Source: Acinetobacter tjernbergiae DSM 14971 = CIP 107465 | GTDB taxonomy: Bacteria > Pseudomonadota > Gammaproteobacteria > Pseudomonadales > Moraxellaceae | Assembly (NCBI RefSeq): GCF_000374425.1 | Contig: NZ_KB894359.1 | Coordinates: 92,388 to 156,387 of the forward strand | DNA length: 64,000 nt | Direction: 5' to 3' | Shown: positions 8,202 to 18,801 of the stretch, in pieces | How the letters are laid out: the number at the start of each line of letters is the position of its first letter | Numbering within the stretch: the first letter of the stretch is position 1 | Translations under genes and position numbers: made by a program | The notes under the pieces: generated by a model | The model's database searches: none | Told to the model about the DNA's origin: nothing | The model's input: only the letters and a program-made list of their open reading frames with translations

Positions 8202-10580
8202 TTGGAAGCGCGCGTAATCGGTCTGGAAAAATTAGGGAAACACGATGTCGAACTCGTAGGTGGGAAAAACTCATCTTTGGGCGAAATGATCAGTCATTTA
8301 TCCAATGCTGGTGTATCGGTACCTGGTGGTTTTGCAACAACTGCGGCTGCCTATCGTGAGTTTTTAGATCAAAGTGGTTTAAACGCTCGAATTCAGGCTG
8401 AACTCGATCAGCTTAATGTTGATGATGTAAACGCACTTATAGAGACAGGCGCAAAAATCCGTAAATGGATTGTTGATACTCCGCTTACTGCAACTTTAGA
8501 ACAAGAAATTCGTGCAGCATTTACGGCTCTCTCAAACGGTAATCCAGATATCGCTGTTGCAGTACGTTCATCTGCAACCGCAGAAGACTTACCTGATGCC
8601 TCTTTTGCAGGACAACAAGAAACATTCTTAAACATTCGTGGTATTGATAACGTTCTTATTGCAATCAAAGAAGTTTTTGCCTCGCTTTATAATGACCGTG
8701 CGATTGCTTACCGTGTACACCAAGGTTTCGAACACAGTGTTGTTGCCCTCTCTGCAGGTGTGCAGCGCATGGTTCGTTCAGAAACTGGCGCTGCGGGTGT
8801 CATGTTTACCCTAGATACAGAATCTGGTTTCCGTGATGTGGTCTTTATTACTGCATCTTATGGTCTAGGTGAAATGGTGGTACAGGGTGCAGTAAACCCT
8901 GATGAATTCTATTTATCTAAACCTCTTTTAAACAATGGGAAACACTCTGTTTTACGCCGTAACCTTGGTTCTAAACACCAAAAAATGATTTATGGTGAAG
9001 AAGGTGCTGCTGGTAAATCAGTCGTTGTGGTTGATGTTGAAAAACCAGAACGTCAACAATTTGCGTTAAATGATCACGAATTGCATGAACTTGCTAAACA
9101 AGCGTTGATTATTGAACAGCATTATGGTTCACCAATGGACATCGAATGGGCAAAAGATGGTGACGATGGTCAAATCTATATCGTTCAAGCACGTCCAGAA
9201 ACCGTAAAAAGTCGTCAAAATGTCGGCACAATGGAACGTTACCTATTAAAACAACGCGGCACTGTCATTTGTGAAGGACGTTCAATTGGTCAACGCATCG
9301 GTTCTGGTAAAGTTCGTATTGTCACTTCGATTAAAGAAATGGACAAAGTACAAGACGGTGATGTACTTGTTTCTGACATGACTGATCCAGATTGGGAACC
9401 AGTGATGAAACGTGCAGCTGCGATTATCACCAATCGTGGTGGTCGTACCTGTCACGCAGCAATTATTGCACGTGAATTAGGTGTACCTGCAATCGTTGGT
9501 TGTGGTAATGCAACAGAAGTATTAACCGATGGTCAAGAAGTTACTGTTTCTTGTGCTGAAGGTGATACAGGCTTTATCTATGAAGGTTCGTTAGACTTTG
9601 AAGTTCAACGTAACTCAGTGCATTCAATGCCACAACTACCATTCAAAATCATGATGAATGTGGGTAACCCTGACCGTGCATTTGACTTTGCTCAAATTCC
9701 AAATGAAGGGATCGGTCTTGCACGTCTTGAGTTCATCATCAACCGTATGATTGGTGTGCATCCAAAAGCCTTATTGAACATTGAAAGCTTACCACGTGAA
9801 ACTCGTGCGGCAGTCATGACCCGTACGGCTGGTTATACATCACCGATCGAATTCTATGTTGAAAAATTAGTGGAAGGTATTTCAACACTTGCTGCTGCGT
9901 TTGCAAACAAGCCTGTGATTGTTCGTATGTCTGACTTTAAGTCAAATGAATATGCAAACCTCATCGGCGGGAAATTATACGAACCTGAGGAAGAAAACCC
10001 AATGTTGGGCTTCCGTGGTGCAAGTCGTTATGTATCTGATAATTTCCGTGATTGTTTCGAGCTTGAATGCCGTGCCTTGAAAAAAGCACGTGACGAAATG
10101 GGTCTGACCAATATTCAAATCATGATTCCTTTCGTACGTACGGTAAATGAAGCGAGACGCGTCATTGAGTTACTTGCACAGAATGGTTTGAAACGTGGTG
10201 AAAATGGTTTAAAAATCATTATGATGTGCGAACTACCAACCAATGCTTTATTGGCTGAACAGTTCCTTGAGCATTTCGATGGTTTCTCAATCGGTTCAAA
10301 TGACTTAACACAATTAACACTCGGTCTTGACCGTGACTCTGGTATCGTCTCTCACTTATTTGATGAACGTGATCCAGCAGTTAAAGCACTCCTCTCTATG
10401 GCAATTCATGCTTGCCGTAAAGCAGGCAAATACGTTGGTATTTGTGGTCAGGGCCCTTCAGACCATCCTGATCTTGCAAAATGGCTCATGGAACAAGGTA
10501 TCGAATCTGTGTCACTGAACCCTGACTCAGTACTTGATACGTGGTTCTTCCTTGCTGAAGAACAAATCAAGAAAGCCTAG
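8202..10580 (+). CDS. ppsA: Phosphoenolpyruvate synthase
   Basis: 792 residues, the usual PpsA length. It converts pyruvate, ATP and water to PEP, AMP and phosphate, which is needed for growth on acids and aromatics. The N-terminal ATP-binding domain begins [10 protein letters not shown]. The swivelling phosphohistidine domain holds [15 protein letters not shown], with the catalytic His at residue 418 and the neighbouring Thr that PpsR would phosphorylate. The C-terminal PEP-binding barrel contains [17 protein letters not shown]. The start is a TTG at 8202, with GTGGAG 7 bases upstream and no ATG nearby. Confidence 0.97.
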   Translation: MEARVIGLEKLGKHDVELVGGKNSSLGEMISHLSNAGVSVPGGFATTAAAYREFLDQSGLNARIQAELDQLNVDDVNALIETGAKIRKWIVDTPLTATLEQEIRAAFTALSNGNPDIAVAVRSSATAEDLPDASFAGQQETFLNIRGIDNVLIAIKEVFASLYNDRAIAYRVHQGFEHSVVALSAGVQRMVRSETGAAGVMFTLDTESGFRDVVFITASYGLGEMVVQGAVNPDEFYLSKPLLNNGKHSVLRRNLGSKHQKMIYGEEGAAGKSVVVVDVEKPERQQFALNDHELHELAKQALIIEQHYGSPMDIEWAKDGDDGQIYIVQARPETVKSRQNVGTMERYLLKQRGTVICEGRSIGQRIGSGKVRIVTSIKEMDKVQDGDVLVSDMTDPDWEPVMKRAAAIITNRGGRTCHAAIIARELGVPAIVGCGNATEVLTDGQEVTVSCAEGDTGFIYEGSLDFEVQRNSVHSMPQLPFKIMMNVGNPDRAFDFAQIPNEGIGLARLEFIINRMIGVHPKALLNIESLPRETRAAVMTRTAGYTSPIEFYVEKLVEGISTLAAAFANKPVIVRMSDFKSNEYANLIGGKLYEPEEENPMLGFRGASRYVSDNFRDCFELECRALKKARDEMGLTNIQIMIPFVRTVNEARRVIELLAQNGLKRGENGLKIIMMCELPTNALLAEQFLEHFDGFSIGSNDLTQLTLGLDRDSGIVSHLFDERDPAVKALLSMAIHACRKAGKYVGICGQGPSDHPDLAKWLMEQGIESVSLNPDSVLDTWFFLAEEQIKKA

Positions 10581-10590
10581 TCTTTTTTAA

Positions 10591-10618
10591 AAAAGACCCT
10601 TTCGTAGGGTCTTTTTTC
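10591..10618 (+). terminator. Rho-independent terminator of ppsA
   Basis: AAAAGACCCT-TTCGT-AGGGTCTTTT followed by more T, 10 bases after the ppsA stop. Confidence 0.92.
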
Positions 10619-10645
10619 ATCTTTAGTCATCGAGATTTTAAAATT

Positions 10646-11407
10646 ATGCAAATTTACTTGGCTCGTAATAACCAACAAGCTGGACCTTATAGCTTAGAAC
10701 AACTAAATCAAATGCTTTCTAGTCAGCAAGTTTTACTCACCGACTTAGTTTGGCATGAAGGTATGAGCGAATGGAAAACACTTGGTGAATTGACTCAAGG
10801 ACAACTTGTATACGAACCTACAGGCTATTCACCTTTTAGTGCTCAAGTTAAAAATGAAATTGATCAATCCGCTTTTAAAATAAAAGTGGAACAGAAAACG
10901 ACTGAACTCGCTTCTTTTTATTCACGCGCACTCGCTAAAGTTCTAGATTTAATACTCTGGTTACCTATGGCTGCAATTCCTTCGTTCTTTTTTAACCAAA
11001 GCCAATATGCAGAATTATTTGAAATTCAAAAGCAATTGCAAGCAACACAAATGGCTTCAAACAAAGCAATTGAATTACAACAACAACTCATTCAACTTAT
11101 CCCCAATGAAGCTTGGATGAGTATTTTTGCCTATTTAATTATCATGCTCATGATGCAAGCTTTTTTTATTGCTCAGTCGGGACAAAGCATTGGTAAGAAA
11201 ATCGCCAAGATCAGAATTATTGATGTTGAAACCAATGATCCCGTCAATACCATTAGAGCTTTCTGGTTGAGAAGCGTTCTCTTTATTGTTTTAAATTTAT
11301 TATTCATGCCATTTATTACACTTATTGATTATACATTCTTCGCATTCAATAAGAATCGTCAAACTTTGCATGATAAACTGGCAAAAACTAAGGTCGTAAA
11401 GCAATAA
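10646..11407 (+). CDS. RDD-family membrane protein with N-terminal GYF_2 domain
   Basis: 253 residues. The N-terminus (IYLARNNQQAGPYSLEQLNQ, then VWHEGMSEWKTLGEL) is the GYF_2 domain, a short peptide-binding-like module found fused to RDD proteins. After residue 85, FYSRALAKVLDLILWLPM starts the RDD domain, with Arg and Asp in the first helix. More hydrophobic segments lie near 155-175 and 205-230, and the GQSIGKKIAKIRII motif sits between them. This architecture is common and functionally obscure; transport or protein-protein roles have been proposed. Confidence 0.85.
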   Translation: MQIYLARNNQQAGPYSLEQLNQMLSSQQVLLTDLVWHEGMSEWKTLGELTQGQLVYEPTGYSPFSAQVKNEIDQSAFKIKVEQKTTELASFYSRALAKVLDLILWLPMAAIPSFFFNQSQYAELFEIQKQLQATQMASNKAIELQQQLIQLIPNEAWMSIFAYLIIMLMMQAFFIAQSGQSIGKKIAKIRIIDVETNDPVNTIRAFWLRSVLFIVLNLLFMPFITLIDYTFFAFNKNRQTLHDKLAKTKVVKQ

Positions 11408-11423
11408 TCACAAATCGATAAAG

Positions 11424-11450
11424 AAAAGAGGATTTATTCCTCTTTTTTTA
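11424..11450 (+). terminator. Rho-independent terminator
   Basis: AAAAGAGGA and TCCTCTTTT pair over a 5-base loop and run into a T tract, shortly after the RDD gene. Confidence 0.88.
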
Positions 11451-11594
11451 TATATTAATTTGATATTTATACAAAAAATACACTAACCAACAATAATTCC
11501 TACAAAATAAATCGGGTTTTAAAACAAGTATTTCTGACCTTGTTAGATGTAGCTTAGTTTTTCAATATGAGGCATAATGCCCGACAACGTAGCG

Positions 11595-11648
11595 GTGTCG
11601 CATGATTGCTAAGCATTTCACAAAAAATTCTTATCAATCATGCGACAC
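11595..11648 (+). promoter_or_regulatory. Long hairpin in the cyo operon leader
   Basis: GTGTCGCATGATTG (11595-11608) and CAATCATGCGACAC (11635-11648) are perfect complements with a 26-base loop, ending 57 bases before cyoA. There is no T tract. It may act as an RNA structure in the 5' leader or as a protein-binding palindrome. The function is not known to me. Confidence 0.6.
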
Positions 11649-11705
11649 TTTAATCGCTATCCCATAATTTAATTAGGGAATGGGACTCTTCACCGAGGTT
11701 GTAAA

Positions 11706-12758
11706 ATGAGACAAACGATTTTAGCTGTATTGTCTTTATCAACGATGGCTGCACTCTTGACTGGGTGTGGTGGTGATATGGTACTTCTAAACAATAAAGG
11801 TCCAGTAGGTCAAGGTCAAAGTGACCTGATGATGACTGCGATCTATCTAATGCTTTTGGTGGTGATTCCATCAATCGTTATGGCATTATGGTTTGGTTGG
11901 CAATATCGCGCATCGAATAAAGATGCAGACTATAAACCTACTTGGGCACACTCTACGACAATTGAGATCGTTGTTTGGGGTGTTCCTGTCATTATTATTG
12001 GTATTTTAGCTTGGTTAACTTGGTGGGGTTCCCACAAGTACGACCCTTACCGTCCGTTAGAATCAGATAAAGCACCATTAACTATTCAAGCTGTCGCTGA
12101 ACAGTTTAAATGGATTTTTATCTATCCTGAGCAAAACATTGCAACGGTAAACGAAGTACGCTTCCCAGAAAAAACGCCTATAAGCTTCAAGATTACGTCT
12201 AACTTCACGATGAACTCGTTCTTCATCCCACAGTTAGGTGGTCAAATCTATGCAATGGCGGGTATGCAAACTCACCTTCACTTATTAGCAGATGAACCAG
12301 GTATTTTCCGTGGTTTCTCAGCAAACTATTCAGGTTATGGTTTCTCTCAGATGCGCTTTAAAGCACATAGCGTGACTGAACCAGAGTTTGTGAAATGGGT
12401 AGAAGCTGTGAAAGCTGGTAATGGTACAAGTATCAATGCAGAAGCAATTCAAAAAGGTACACTTGACCAAGCTGAGTTAGCGACGCTTAAAGATGGTGAC
12501 CGTTCTAAGCATCAGATTGAGCATTTAGTGAATCGTGCTAAAGCTGCTGGTGATGAAGAAGCACTTGCTAAAGCTGAAGCGATGAAACCGTTCCCGACTA
12601 AGCCACACCCTGTGACTTATTACTCTTCAGTTGAGCCAAAATTGTTTGAAACAATTATTAACCGCTATATGAGTAACTATCACGGTGTTGACCACTCTGC
12701 TGGACATGCAACAGCAGAAACTCATGCTGCGGCTGAACACGCTGCTCAAGGGGAATAA
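11706..12758 (+). CDS. cyoA: Cytochrome bo3 ubiquinol oxidase subunit II
   Basis: 350 residues. CyoA is the membrane-anchored periplasmic subunit of the proton-pumping quinol oxidase. It begins with a lipoprotein signal (lipobox LLTGC near residue 21), has two transmembrane helices (about 40-60 and 90-108), and a cupredoxin domain (TIQAVAEQFKWIFIYPEQ onward). As in other quinol oxidases, the CuA ligands are lacking. The C-terminal tail is rich in His and Ala. It is the first gene of a five-gene operon; GAGG precedes the ATG. Confidence 0.96.
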   Translation: MRQTILAVLSLSTMAALLTGCGGDMVLLNNKGPVGQGQSDLMMTAIYLMLLVVIPSIVMALWFGWQYRASNKDADYKPTWAHSTTIEIVVWGVPVIIIGILAWLTWWGSHKYDPYRPLESDKAPLTIQAVAEQFKWIFIYPEQNIATVNEVRFPEKTPISFKITSNFTMNSFFIPQLGGQIYAMAGMQTHLHLLADEPGIFRGFSANYSGYGFSQMRFKAHSVTEPEFVKWVEAVKAGNGTSINAEAIQKGTLDQAELATLKDGDRSKHQIEHLVNRAKAAGDEEALAKAEAMKPFPTKPHPVTYYSSVEPKLFETIINRYMSNYHGVDHSAGHATAETHAAAEHAAQGE

Positions 12759-12761
12759 GAC

Positions 12762-14753
12762 ATGGATATGATTTTTGGCAAATTAGGTTGGGATTCTATC
12801 CCAACAGAGCCGATTGTACTCGTTACCATGGTCATGATGGCTCTTGGTGGCATTGCTGTTTTTGGTGGTATTACCTATTTCAAAAAATGGGGATACCTAT
12901 GGAATGAATGGTTTACATCTGTAGACCATAAAAAGATTGGTATCATGTATATCATCGTATCTGTGGTCATGCTTCTGCGTGGTTTCGCCGATGCAATCAT
13001 GATGCGTCTACAACTTTTCCTCGCGAAAGGCGGCGGCGAAGGTTACTTACACCCTGACCACTACGATCAGATCTTCACCGCACACGGTGTAATTATGATC
13101 TTCTTCGTGGCAATGGGTCTCGTTGTAGGTATGATGAACATCTCTGTACCTTTACAGATTGGTGCACGTGACGTTGCGTTCCCATTATTAAACTCTTTAA
13201 GTTTCTGGTTATTCGCTGGTGCTGCTGGTTTGATGATGATTTCATTAGTATTAGGTGAATTTGCTGCGACTGGTTGGATGGCTTACCCTCCTCTCTCTGG
13301 CATTCAATATTCTCCTGGTGTTGGTGTTGACTACTATATCTGGGCACTTCAGGTTTCTGGTCTTGGTACGCTTTTATCTGGTGTTAACTTCTTTGTTACC
13401 ATCATTAAAATGCGTGCGCCTGGCATGAAATTAATGGATATGCCAATCTTTACGTGGACTTCACTTTGTACGGCTGTATTAATCATTGCATCATTCCCTG
13501 TATTAACAGGTACACTTGCAATGCTTACTTTAGACCGTTACTTCGGCTTCCATTTCTTCACCAATGAGCTTGGCGGTAGCCCAATGCTTTATGTGAACTT
13601 GATTTGGACATGGGGTCACCCTGAAGTATATATCTTAGTATTACCAGCATTTGGTCTATACTCAGAAATCGTTGCAACCTTCTCTCGTAAAGCGTTGTTC
13701 GGTTACAAGTCTATGGTGTATGCAACGATTGCGATTACTGTTCTTGCGTTCGTTGTATGGCTTCACCACTTCTTCACCATGGGTGCTGGTGCGAACGTTA
13801 ACGCGTTCTTCGGTATCATGACCATGGTTATTGCGATTCCTACAGGTGTGAAAATCTTCTCTTGGTTATTCACAATGTATAAAGGTCGCATTACTTTCAC
13901 GACTCCAATGTTATGGACGCTTGGCTTCCTGATCACATTTGGTATCGGTGGTTTAACTGGTGTATTAATGGCGGTTCCACCTGCGGACTTCCTCGTACAC
14001 AACTCACTCTTCTTGATCGCTCACTTCCATAACGTAATTATCGGTGGTGTGGTGTTTGGTATGTTTGCCGGCATCATCTTCTACTGGCCGAAAATGTTTG
14101 GTTGGAAACTCAATGAAGCATGGGGTAAAGCTGCGTTCTGGTTCTGGTTCTTCGGTTTCTATTTTGCATTCATGCCACTTTATATCCTTGGTTTCATGGG
14201 TATGACACGTCGTTTGAATACATATGACAACCCTGAATGGGATCCATACTTAGCGATCGCATTATTTGGTGCTGTTCTTGTTGCAATCGGTATTGCATGT
14301 TTCCTAATGCAAATTATCGTTGGTTTCTTACAACGCAAGGACAACATGGATTACACAGGTGATCCATGGGATAGCCGTACCATTGAATGGGCAACGTCAT
14401 CTCCTGCTCCATTCTATAACTTTGCACATGTACCAGATGCTAGCGGTGTTGACCGTTTCTGGACTGACAAAGAAAATGGTGTAGCATACGCACGTAATAC
14501 CAAATATGAAGACATCCACATGCCGACTGATCGTGCTGCTGGTTTTGTCATTGCAATGTTTATTACTGTATTGGGCTTTGCACTCATTTGGCATATTTGG
14601 TGGCTTGTTGTCGTTTCATTCGTTTCTGCTGTTGTTAGCTTGATCGTAAGCTCATTCACGAAGAATGTTGATTATTATGTTCCTGCTGCTGAAGTTGAGC
14701 GTATTGAAAACGAACGCTATGCTTTACTTGAAAAACACTTGAAGAAGGACTAA
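12762..14753 (+). CDS. cyoB: Cytochrome bo3 ubiquinol oxidase subunit I
   Basis: 663 residues, typical for CyoB, the catalytic subunit with low-spin heme b, heme o3 and CuB. Heme and copper ligands are visible: [21 protein letters not shown] (His and the cross-linked Tyr), WLHHFFTMG (two CuB His), and [10 protein letters not shown] (heme His). About fifteen hydrophobic helices fill the chain. It starts three bases after cyoA and is followed by cyoC after four bases, so the genes are co-transcribed and probably translationally coupled. Confidence 0.98.
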   Translation: MDMIFGKLGWDSIPTEPIVLVTMVMMALGGIAVFGGITYFKKWGYLWNEWFTSVDHKKIGIMYIIVSVVMLLRGFADAIMMRLQLFLAKGGGEGYLHPDHYDQIFTAHGVIMIFFVAMGLVVGMMNISVPLQIGARDVAFPLLNSLSFWLFAGAAGLMMISLVLGEFAATGWMAYPPLSGIQYSPGVGVDYYIWALQVSGLGTLLSGVNFFVTIIKMRAPGMKLMDMPIFTWTSLCTAVLIIASFPVLTGTLAMLTLDRYFGFHFFTNELGGSPMLYVNLIWTWGHPEVYILVLPAFGLYSEIVATFSRKALFGYKSMVYATIAITVLAFVVWLHHFFTMGAGANVNAFFGIMTMVIAIPTGVKIFSWLFTMYKGRITFTTPMLWTLGFLITFGIGGLTGVLMAVPPADFLVHNSLFLIAHFHNVIIGGVVFGMFAGIIFYWPKMFGWKLNEAWGKAAFWFWFFGFYFAFMPLYILGFMGMTRRLNTYDNPEWDPYLAIALFGAVLVAIGIACFLMQIIVGFLQRKDNMDYTGDPWDSRTIEWATSSPAPFYNFAHVPDASGVDRFWTDKENGVAYARNTKYEDIHMPTDRAAGFVIAMFITVLGFALIWHIWWLVVVSFVSAVVSLIVSSFTKNVDYYVPAAEVERIENERYALLEKHLKKD

Positions 14754-14757
14754 GGAA

Positions 14758-15378
14758 ATGGCTGAAGTACTTCATCACGACAACCACGGTCATGACGGTC
14801 ATCACGAACATGATGATACCGACTTAACGGTCTTTGGTTTTTGGACTTACTTGATGAGTGACTTGATTCTTTTCGGATCACTCTTCATCGCGTTCGCTGT
14901 ATTAAGCAGTCATATTCCGCCAGGTACTCCAAGTGCAAAAGACTTATTCAGTGAATCATTGGGTTATGTATTAGGTGAAACCTTTGCCCTTTTGATCTCT
15001 TCTGTAACGTTTGGCTTTGCAGTGCTTGCATCTTATAAAAAGAATGTGAATCAAGTGATTACTTGGTTATTTATCACATTCCTTTTCGGTGCAACCTTCA
15101 TCGGTATGGAAATCAATGAGTTCCATCACCTTGTACATGAAGGTCATGGTCCAACGCATAGTGCATTCTTATCATCATTCTTTACTTTGGTTGGTACACA
15201 CGGTATTCACGTAACCTCTGGTTTAGTGTGGATGTTGGTATTGATGTACCAAATCAAAAAGAATGGTTTGACATTAGCGAATACACGTCGTCTTGCTTGC
15301 TTAAGCTTGTTCTGGCACTTCCTTGACATCGTTTGGATCTGTGTATTCAGCGTCGTTTACTTACTGGGAGTTCTCTAA
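14758..15378 (+). CDS. cyoC: Cytochrome bo3 ubiquinol oxidase subunit III
   Basis: 206 residues, five transmembrane helices, with the heme-copper oxidase subunit III motifs [17 protein letters not shown] and [20 protein letters not shown]. The N-terminus is unusually His- and Asp-rich (about nine His in the first 21 residues). The stop codon overlaps the cyoD start by one base (TAATG). Confidence 0.96.
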   Translation: MAEVLHHDNHGHDGHHEHDDTDLTVFGFWTYLMSDLILFGSLFIAFAVLSSHIPPGTPSAKDLFSESLGYVLGETFALLISSVTFGFAVLASYKKNVNQVITWLFITFLFGATFIGMEINEFHHLVHEGHGPTHSAFLSSFFTLVGTHGIHVTSGLVWMLVLMYQIKKNGLTLANTRRLACLSLFWHFLDIVWICVFSVVYLLGVL

Positions 15379-15707
15379 TGAGTGGTCATGACCATAATGC
15401 TGCAGGTGCATCACACGGTAACTTCAAGCAATACACTGTTGGATTTATTCTATCTGTTATCCTCACCATCATCCCATTCGGGATGGTGATGGCTGGTGGT
15501 TTTAGCCGTGGCATCTTAGTTGCTGTTATTGCAATCGCTGCCGTTGCTCAGGTCATTGTACAACTTGTGTATTTCTTACACATGAATACATCATCTGAAC
15601 AGCGTTGGAACCTTATTGCATTTATCTACACAATTTTATGTATCGCTGTACTTCTAGTCGGCTCTGTGTGGATTATGAATTACCTACACTACAACATGAT
15701 GATCTAA
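15378..15707 (+). CDS. cyoD: Cytochrome bo3 ubiquinol oxidase subunit IV
   Basis: 109 residues from ATG 15378. Three hydrophobic helices are visible, with QYTVGFILSVILTIIPF and VQLVYFLHMNTSSEQRWN characteristic of CyoD, the small assembly and stability subunit. An upstream in-frame start at 15333 would lie inside cyoC and is rejected. The N-terminus is His-rich like that of CyoC. Confidence 0.94.
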   Translation: MSGHDHNAAGASHGNFKQYTVGFILSVILTIIPFGMVMAGGFSRGILVAVIAIAAVAQVIVQLVYFLHMNTSSEQRWNLIAFIYTILCIAVLLVGSVWIMNYLHYNMMI

Positions 15708-15717
15708 ACTGATTGTC

Positions 15718-16596
15718 ATGTGGAAAAAGTACTTATTCCTGACTAAACCAGGAATTCTCTTCGGTAATTTTATTACCACCTTGGGCGGCTTCTTTTTAGC
15801 CGCTCAAGGCTCTATAGACGTCCTCTTATTACTACTTACATTAATTGGAACAACTTTTGTGGTTGCTTCTGGTTGTGTAGTGAATAATGTAATTGATCAA
15901 GACATCGATCAAAAAATGCAACGCACTATGAACCGTGCTCTTGTTAAGAAAACGATCTCCCCTACGATTGCGATGTGCTATGCATTTATATTAGGTGTGA
16001 TTGGTTTTAGTATGCTTTGGTTCTATGTCAATGCATATGCATTTTTATTCGCTGTGATTGGTTTTGTCGTCTATGTCGGTTTTTATAGTTTGTGGACTAA
16101 ACGTACCACGATCCATCAAACCGTGATTGGTAGTATTTCTGGAGCGAGTCCTCCTGTTATTGGTTATACGGCTGTCAGTGGTCAATTCGATGTCGCTGCT
16201 CTCCTTATTTTTGTTGCATATGCTCTATGGCAAATGCCGCACTCATGGGCGATCGCGATTTACCGTTTTGATGACTACAAAAATGCAGGCGTGCCTATTT
16301 TACCTGTAGCGCGTTCTATTCTTAGAACCAAAATCGAATCACTGATTTATGTGGTTCTATTTACCGTTGCAATGAATGCTTTATATGTATATGGATACAC
16401 CAATCTTATTTTCTTGGTGATCTGCAATGCCCTTTGCATTTATTGGTTCTACATTGGTATTTTAGGATTTAAAGCTGAGGATGATCAGCTTTGGGCAAAA
16501 CGCTTTTTCCTATTTTCAGTAATTTTAATTACTGTGATTAGTTTAAGCCTTAGCTTCACATTCAAAAGTCCTGCACCATTCCTCCCTATTTTTTAA
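15718..16596 (+). CDS. cyoE: Protoheme IX farnesyltransferase (heme O synthase)
   Basis: 292 residues of the UbiA prenyltransferase superfamily. CyoE adds a farnesyl group to heme b to give heme o for CyoB. The Asp-rich prenyl-diphosphate motif NNVIDQDIDQKMQRT is near residues 59-73, and a second polar loop YRFDDYKNAGVP is near 182. About nine transmembrane helices. It closes the operon and starts 10 bases after cyoD. Confidence 0.97.
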   Translation: MWKKYLFLTKPGILFGNFITTLGGFFLAAQGSIDVLLLLLTLIGTTFVVASGCVVNNVIDQDIDQKMQRTMNRALVKKTISPTIAMCYAFILGVIGFSMLWFYVNAYAFLFAVIGFVVYVGFYSLWTKRTTIHQTVIGSISGASPPVIGYTAVSGQFDVAALLIFVAYALWQMPHSWAIAIYRFDDYKNAGVPILPVARSILRTKIESLIYVVLFTVAMNALYVYGYTNLIFLVICNALCIYWFYIGILGFKAEDDQLWAKRFFLFSVILITVISLSLSFTFKSPAPFLPIF

Positions 16597-16624
16597 AAAG
16601 ATAGAGACATCTCTGTCTTTTTAT
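16596..16624 (+). terminator. Rho-independent terminator of the cyo operon
   Basis: AAAGATAGAGA and TCTCTGTCTTT pair, with one mismatch, over a short loop followed by T residues directly after cyoE. Confidence 0.8.
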
Positions 16625-16683
16625 TCCCCTCTCCACTTGTTATCATTTCGCGCAATAAAAACATTTCATCCTTTATTGCCTAA

Positions 16684-18795
16684 ATGAAACGACATAACAA
16701 ATTTATCTTAAAATCCATTTTTTATTCTTGCATTTCACTGGCTGTTTATCATAGTCCAATGACCTATGCTGGCGTAGAGCAATTTTGCGAACCCAATTTT
16801 GCAATCAATGACAAGCATCTCAATGGTTGTAGTAATCTTCCTATATTGTATCCCTCAAATGATAGCCAAACCAATATCACATTGCTGCTCAGTGACTTAG
16901 GGCTTGCAACTATCAAACCGATGACAGCAGATAAGAATTTATGGGATGCTGTTTATGGTACTGTACCTTTTGATGCATCTAACTTGTCATTTCTGACTCA
17001 AAACAAAGCCCCAAACCAAAGGAAATTCTTAGAACAGACTGAAACTATCTTTGATGAACGTTGCTCAACTTTCAGCTCGGGCAATCTTACTTTTATAACG
17101 CAAGTTCAAAATAATAAAGCGATTCCAAATCTCGAAAAACAAATTTTGATTCATGAACGCAAGAAAATGAATCAGTGTGGTGACAAAATTGAATTGATTG
17201 CGATTGATCCAAATTGGTCAACAACAACACGCCAGTATGCTTCTTATTTAAATGCGAGCATTCTGTTTTATAATAGCAATTATTCTGCTGCGACCAAAAT
17301 TTATACTGTTTTAACCACAGTTGAAGATGCGTGGCTAAAAGAAACTTCGCAGTATATGTTAATTCGAACATCACTCAATTCAGCCTATGCAACTGGTGTA
17401 GATCAATATGGTGATGTTTATTTAGACAATATTAACCAAAATTTACTCAAACAATTTTTGGATAATATCACCACTTACCTAAAAGCCTATCCAAATGGGC
17501 AATACGTTGCGAGTGCGCGTGGTTTTATGCGTCGTGGTTTTTGGCTTTCAAAACGCCAAGATTTATTAGTCAATGAAATTGTCTGGCAAATCAAAAATCC
17601 GGCATCAAAATTTTATAATTTGGAAATGAGTGAACTTCCCGCCGAAATTGACCGTCGAGTGTTCGAGAGTACATCTTTTGATCTTAAAAACTTAAAAGAC
17701 CCATTTTTCTTGGCAATTTACGATTTGATGTATATGCGTGAATCAAGTTCAGAAAATTATCATCCAATATCATGGGCGCAACTGAATAAACAAAAAGAAC
17801 TATTCAAAACCCAGCCTGAACTATTTCAATATTTACAAGCTGCTCACTTATTTTTTGTTCAAAATAAAGCTCAAGAAGCTCAAAATTACTTACCTAAAGC
17901 AAATGCTAAAAATAGTAGTTATTTGCAGTTAAGCCAGACTTTTTTAAAAGGACAAATTTTAGAAAAAATTGAACTACAACAAAATGCTGAACACTATTGG
18001 CGTCAGCAACTTACACAAGCCAAAGATAGTTATCAGCATGGTTTATTTGAAACGGCTCTATCTAATCATTTGGCGACTAAACAAGATTATTCAGCCTTTA
18101 TTGGAAAAAAAGCTCAAATCACTCAAGCAAATCTACAAAGAAATTTTATTACTCAAATCGCAAATACAGACAGTTTACAAAAAATTATTCAATCCGATCA
18201 AAGCAACATGGATCAGAAACAAGCTGCTACTTATACCCTTTTAAGTAAAAGCTTGGCACATCAACAGTTTAAATTATTCAAACAAAGTTATGCTTTTATG
18301 CCTAAAGATGCAGCGCAATATAAAGGTTATAACAGTGACAATGAACAATTCAAAAACAAACCTGATTTTTCAAATTTCATTTGGAATGGAGCAAACATTA
18401 CACCACAACTAAAATGCTCAAATTTAGAAACTTTGGTCAGCCAATTGGCTCAGACACCTAAAGATTTATTCTTAAATGTCTGCTTAGGAGAATATTTCCG
18501 CAGTGCGGAAGGCTATTCATTACAGCAGCTTTCTTATAGCGAACAACAAACATCAAGTTTTGATGGCAAAGTCTTTATTCGCGGTCAAATTTATCAAGAC
18601 CTCATAAAATCGCCTAGTAAAGGTGATTTACAAGCTTATGCACTTTATCGGGCAATTCAATGTTACGCACCCAGTGGCATTAATGATTGTGGTGGTGCTG
18701 AAGTAAGCAAAACAATACGAAAGCAGTGGTTTGATCAAATGAAGAGAGATTATCCAAATACCAGTTGGGCGAAATCACTCAAGTATTATTGGTAA
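16684..18795 (+). CDS. Exported protein of unknown function, TPR-like
   Basis: 703 residues with an N-terminal signal peptide (SIFYSCISLAVYHSPMTYAG, probably cut after TYA). Cys residues near the mature N-terminus (FCEPNF, LNGCSN) could form disulfides. The bulk looks alpha-helical and rich in Gln, Asn and Tyr, with repeated segments of tetratricopeptide character (for example YASYLNASILFYNSNYSAAT and the AAHLFFVQNKAQEAQNYL segment). No catalytic motif is recognised. The next gene starts six bases after its stop, so the two are an operon and may work together in the periplasm. Confidence 0.7.
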   Translation: MKRHNKFILKSIFYSCISLAVYHSPMTYAGVEQFCEPNFAINDKHLNGCSNLPILYPSNDSQTNITLLLSDLGLATIKPMTADKNLWDAVYGTVPFDASNLSFLTQNKAPNQRKFLEQTETIFDERCSTFSSGNLTFITQVQNNKAIPNLEKQILIHERKKMNQCGDKIELIAIDPNWSTTTRQYASYLNASILFYNSNYSAATKIYTVLTTVEDAWLKETSQYMLIRTSLNSAYATGVDQYGDVYLDNINQNLLKQFLDNITTYLKAYPNGQYVASARGFMRRGFWLSKRQDLLVNEIVWQIKNPASKFYNLEMSELPAEIDRRVFESTSFDLKNLKDPFFLAIYDLMYMRESSSENYHPISWAQLNKQKELFKTQPELFQYLQAAHLFFVQNKAQEAQNYLPKANAKNSSYLQLSQTFLKGQILEKIELQQNAEHYWRQQLTQAKDSYQHGLFETALSNHLATKQDYSAFIGKKAQITQANLQRNFITQIANTDSLQKIIQSDQSNMDQKQAATYTLLSKSLAHQQFKLFKQSYAFMPKDAAQYKGYNSDNEQFKNKPDFSNFIWNGANITPQLKCSNLETLVSQLAQTPKDLFLNVCLGEYFRSAEGYSLQQLSYSEQQTSSFDGKVFIRGQIYQDLIKSPSKGDLQAYALYRAIQCYAPSGINDCGGAEVSKTIRKQWFDQMKRDYPNTSWAKSLKYYW

Positions 18796-18801
18796 TTAAC
18801 A

